The notes below the pieces were generated by a model that was not told the origin of the DNA, did not search any database, and saw only the letters and a list, made by a program, of their open reading frames with translations. Source: Lumbricus rubellus (taxonomy: Eukaryota > Annelida > Clitellata > Crassiclitellata > Lumbricidae). Taken from it: DNA of 64,000 nucleotides. Below are positions 60,730 through 64,000 of the stretch, piece by piece (the first letter of the stretch is position 1; every line of letters starts with the position of its first letter). The stretch covers positions 26,012,814 through 26,076,813 of the forward strand of contig OX243824.1 of assembly GCA_945859605.1 (NCBI GenBank). Reading direction: 5' to 3'. A program made the translations under genes and the position numbers.

Positions 60730-62035
60730 CTTATGTTGATTCGATTGCAAACAGCAGACCGACTGAAAAAGAGGCATATGAGGAGATGACAAGTTTTCCC
60801 AGCACTTAAACACTACATTAATAATTTACCTATTTATAATAATTAATCAGTTAATTAAGAAATAGTTGTGCAAAGTTACTAGAAATAGGCAGATTTGCAC
60901 AATATAGAAAAGCAGAGCTTGAAATTAGAAATGAAAGAGATAGTCACATGCGTAGACCTATTATAATAATAGGACTATTTTTTTTAAATGGATGCATGAC
61001 CGTATTGTAAAGCGCTGTGTTTACATATAATAATTATGTGGACTATGAATCTAACTCGTATAACCACGATTCTGCATGTTAGGCTACATAATCTGCAGAT
61101 CCAATTAATACTGTACCAATTGCGGTCGTCCCCTACTTCCTGCAGCCATATCTTGTCTCCAAGCATCGATGCATTCTGTACGCCCCGCTTCCTGGCATCA
61201 TCACATGACAGTATTTATATAGCGCCATAAATCAACCTGCATTTTATGGTTCAAGCGGTCAAAGCGATATCGCAAGGGCCACGTTTGTGGAGGTCGTAAA
61301 TCGTGCAGGCGTTAAGAAAAGGTCGGAGAGGAGCTGACAACAGTCACTGAACAGTGGACACTGAACAACAAGCTGTTGACAACCGTCTGGGTGCATGGTC
61401 TTGCATGGATCAGGTCGCTGAGTGATTACATTGCGCAACGATTAGTGACGCAATAATTATCAGAATTTCTCTTACATGCATGTAGTTTAGGCAGTGTATG
61501 ACATTGTATGCATCTATAATCCTCCCTCTTCTAGGAATGTGGGGTTATCCCTCCAGTGGGTATAACCCTACTCCAAAACGGGGGAACCTACTCGAGATGA
61601 AGTGAACATGATACAATGTACATTTTCTATTATTTAATGAAGCTACTATAAACTACACTTACGTGATACACAGTGTCGATAAAACAAGAGAATATCAAAT
61701 CTGATTACTATAGTGTCTGAATCCAGTTCTCTCTCTCTTCAAGCCTACGACTTCCGACCTCCAACCGAGCTCTCCAGCCACGATTGTCTGTCGGAGCCAG
61801 TATTTAAGATAGCTTCTAGCCTAATAATTGTCCCAATAACTAAACTCCGCCTTATCCAATCGCAGAGCAGGGTGATAACTCTCTAACCAATGGAATGTGC
61901 TTTCCATATCGTGACTACACTGATTAGTTAACTCTAAAGTCAGTCACTAATAAGACAACTATAATTATGTTATTATATCCTTATCACACATATATTTATG
62001 TGCGCACGTACGTGTATATGTATGTTTATGAACAT
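60730..62035. other. No gene seen
   Basis: Includes an L2/SINE tail word (TTTATATAGCGCC) at 61213. The stretch 61500-61900 has a promoter-like, unique look but no LTR signature could be shown. Confidence 0.4.
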
Positions 62036-62039
62036 TATT

Positions 62040-62330
62040 GCATTGTATTAAAACATTTATAAAGCGCCTCTACTAGGGTGAACCTTTCAGAGGCGCTCCC
62101 AGTGCGCAAGGCCACGAGAGAAGAAATAAGTTTGAGGAAAGAAAATGAGGAGGAGGGATTACCAGTTAGAAGTTGAGACCGAGTAGATGGAGACAGAGTA
62201 TTCCAAAGAGAGGAGCCAATCGATAAACATTTAATAAAGTACCTTGCATTTCCTTGCAATAGCCTCCCGATGGCATAGACTTTGACTGGGAGTCCCCAAG
62301 GACGCATAAAGGCTAGTGGGGGGGGGGGGG
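62040..62330 (-). mobile_element. L2-like LINE 3' end
   Basis: Minus strand reads GSSLWNTLSPSTRSQL and FSFLKLISSL before GGGAGCGCCTCTGAAAGG and AGGCGCTTTATAAA. It ends at a poly-G run (plus strand) at 62318-62333. Confidence 0.6.
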
Positions 62331-62484
62331 GGGGCAAGTGTTGTCATTGCCATCCACTGGCTTCCTCCCTGACCACCCGCCGATCCTAAAATATTCCATC
62401 ATTGTATGAATATTGCAAGTAATAAAATGGTCCATCATTGTACGAATACCGGAAGTTATGAAATATTATAACATTATAAGAATA

Positions 62485-63055
62485 CTAGCTGTACCCAGCC
62501 ACGCGTTGCTGTGGCAGAAAAGACCTCCCCCTCCCCCTCCCCCTCCCCTCCCCCTCCCCCTCCCCCTCCCCTCCCCTCCCCTTCCCCCTCCCCCTCCCCT
62601 CCCCTCCCCCTCCCACTCCCCCTCCCCCTCCCCTCCCCCTCCTCCCCTCCTCCTCCCCCTCCCCCTCCCCTCCTTCACACCGTCCTTTACTGACAGCGGA
62701 TATAGCCAAAGAATTTTAGGCCGCTTTCGTAATTTTAGGCCGCTTTCGTAATATTGCACTCGCTTATGACGTCACGGGACGCAACCTCATTGATGTATCG
62801 TCACTGTGTTTTACGGGTGAAGACAATTCTGAAATTTTGCAAGCGCGTGGTTTGGTTGAAGTTGCAAATGGCGGACGAACGGATTGCAAAGTTCACTTTT
62901 TGTGGAAAAGGTTGGGTTTTTTCGGGAAAAAAGCATAAATTATCACTGTTCTATCGGAATGGAAGGTGTTGTAAAAGTTTCATAAGAATCGGTGTGTCAC
63001 TTTCGGCGTGATCATGTTCCGAACTATTGGAAAGTTTCATTTTTATTTATATAGA
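62485..63055 (-). mobile_element. Non-autonomous Helitron, copy 2 (571 bp)
   Basis: Inverted: CTAGCTGTACCC with the GCCAC..GTGGC hairpin on the left, TTTTTATTTATATAGA on the right, flanked by A and T. Same length as copy 1 and the same C/G-rich hexamer tract (62522-62678). Confidence 0.8.
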
Positions 63056-64000
63056 TTGCAAGTAATAAAATATTTTATCATTATATGAATATTACAAGTT
63101 ATGAAACATTCTATCATTATATGAATATTACAAGTTATGAAACATTCTATCATTAGGAACATGGCAAATCAAAGCAAATACTCAGTTAAAAATACTTTGT
63201 CCTGGTTGTTGCCCTGCCATAGGCTACCAGATTATTATTGCCGTGTCCAGTTTTTCTTTCGGCATAGGCCTGCAATGCCCTACATTGCCTATGCAGTAAT
63301 AGGTCTACTACTACAACTCTATAGCCCTGGCTAGAAAATGTCTGGCGCCGCCAATGACCATAGGTCTATACCACCATTGCCTCAATTTTGGCCATGTTTA
63401 GTTAACTTTACACTATAATTGTAATCTCTTATTAGGATGATTTATAATTCTAAACTGAAGCAAGCTATAGGTCTGCGGATTATACAACTCCAAGGCTGCC
63501 TAATATTAATTAGTCAATCCCAGAAATTAGAAATTTGAACAACGTGAACAACTGACGCAAGAATTAGTGCATTTTAAAACTTTTGTATAAGCCAACGCGC
63601 GGTTTACTATTAGTCAATTATAAATAATATACAATTACAATAGAATCTAACCAGTTCTGCAATATTGGCAGCTATATGATGTGCTAGCCTACATAATATA
63701 CATGCATAGTTATAAGTGTACAGTGACTGAGATGTGGACAACGTTTTTAGTAATTCGTAAAACTATACGTCTAAGCTTATACAGCATTCCGCAATGTCTA
63801 TACTCTCGTTATGACTTCGTCTCGAAGGCTTAACGCCTGCGTGCTTACGGTCTGTTTCTGGGTATATTAATGTTATGCCATCACCGACATTCTCAGCATC
63901 ACACAAAAGCGAAGTCGGGAAGCCAGATTATATACACGAGCGCAGCACCAATAATTATTAAAACCGGTGAAAGCCAGAGCGTGTTGTGCGTCCTGATATT
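63056..64000. other. No gene seen
   Basis: ATTACAAGTTATGAAACATTC is repeated twice at 63092-63150; the rest is unique-looking AT-rich sequence. Confidence 0.4.

Noticed and set aside
61500..61900. Solo LTR
   Set aside because: No inverted TG..CA ends, target duplication or primer-binding site could be shown.

Overview
This is a window from an animal nuclear genome. Genes are split by many GT-AG introns, the product families are metazoan (a Cys-loop nicotinic receptor, a rhodopsin-class GPCR, chymotrypsin-fold proteases, a CARD protein), and more than half of the sequence is simple repeat or transposon. The repeat mix (L2-like LINEs with tRNA-headed SINEs, an R4/Dong-like LINE, hAT MITEs, Helitrons, foldback elements) fits a marine invertebrate. 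I cannot name the phylum from sequence alone.

Layout. (1) 1-19241, plus strand: an alpha-type nicotinic acetylcholine receptor subunit gene, 5'-incomplete, five visible exons of 121 (partial), 45, 110, 1036 and 156 bp whose splice phases all agree. Its introns hold a 1.77-kb foldback element, a 1.6-kb minisatellite, hAT elements, two nested R4/Dong-like LINE ends and a second foldback element. (2) 19242-21138: SINE and GC-rich repeats. (3) 21139-25490, minus strand: a multi-exon gene encoding F-box-like, CARD, uncharacterised alpha/beta and NHL-like beta-propeller regions. (4) 25491-29880: inverted repeats, an 18-bp minisatellite inside a dispersed repeat, and a hAT MITE with perfect target duplication. 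(5) 29881-30599, minus strand: last exon (TM6, TM7 and tail) of a peptide GPCR resembling neuromedin U/pyrokinin receptors. (6) 30600-47000: no gene recognised; SINEs, LINE 3' ends, long microsatellites and a 1.17-kb inverted-repeat element. (7) 47030-60050, plus strand: a tandem segmental duplication, each unit carrying a six-exon chymotrypsin-fold gene. The first is a pseudogene. The second is an intact 280-residue reading frame that lacks two of three catalytic residues. (8) 60050-64000: repeats, including a second 571-bp Helitron.

The most unusual signal is at 5357-7009. The 45-bp receptor exon runs directly into a 24-bp tandem repeat in which every unit re-creates the exon's last nine bases and its 5' splice site, and also looks like a 3' splice site. 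About 63 near-identical copies form an array of AG|GT junctions that stays open in the receptor's reading frame. Two further strong observations are a foldback family with 9-bp target duplications, one copy of which is confirmed by a related empty site, and the catalytically dead protease pair.

The genes do not form one pathway. All identifications rest on motif recognition by eye; no database search was run.
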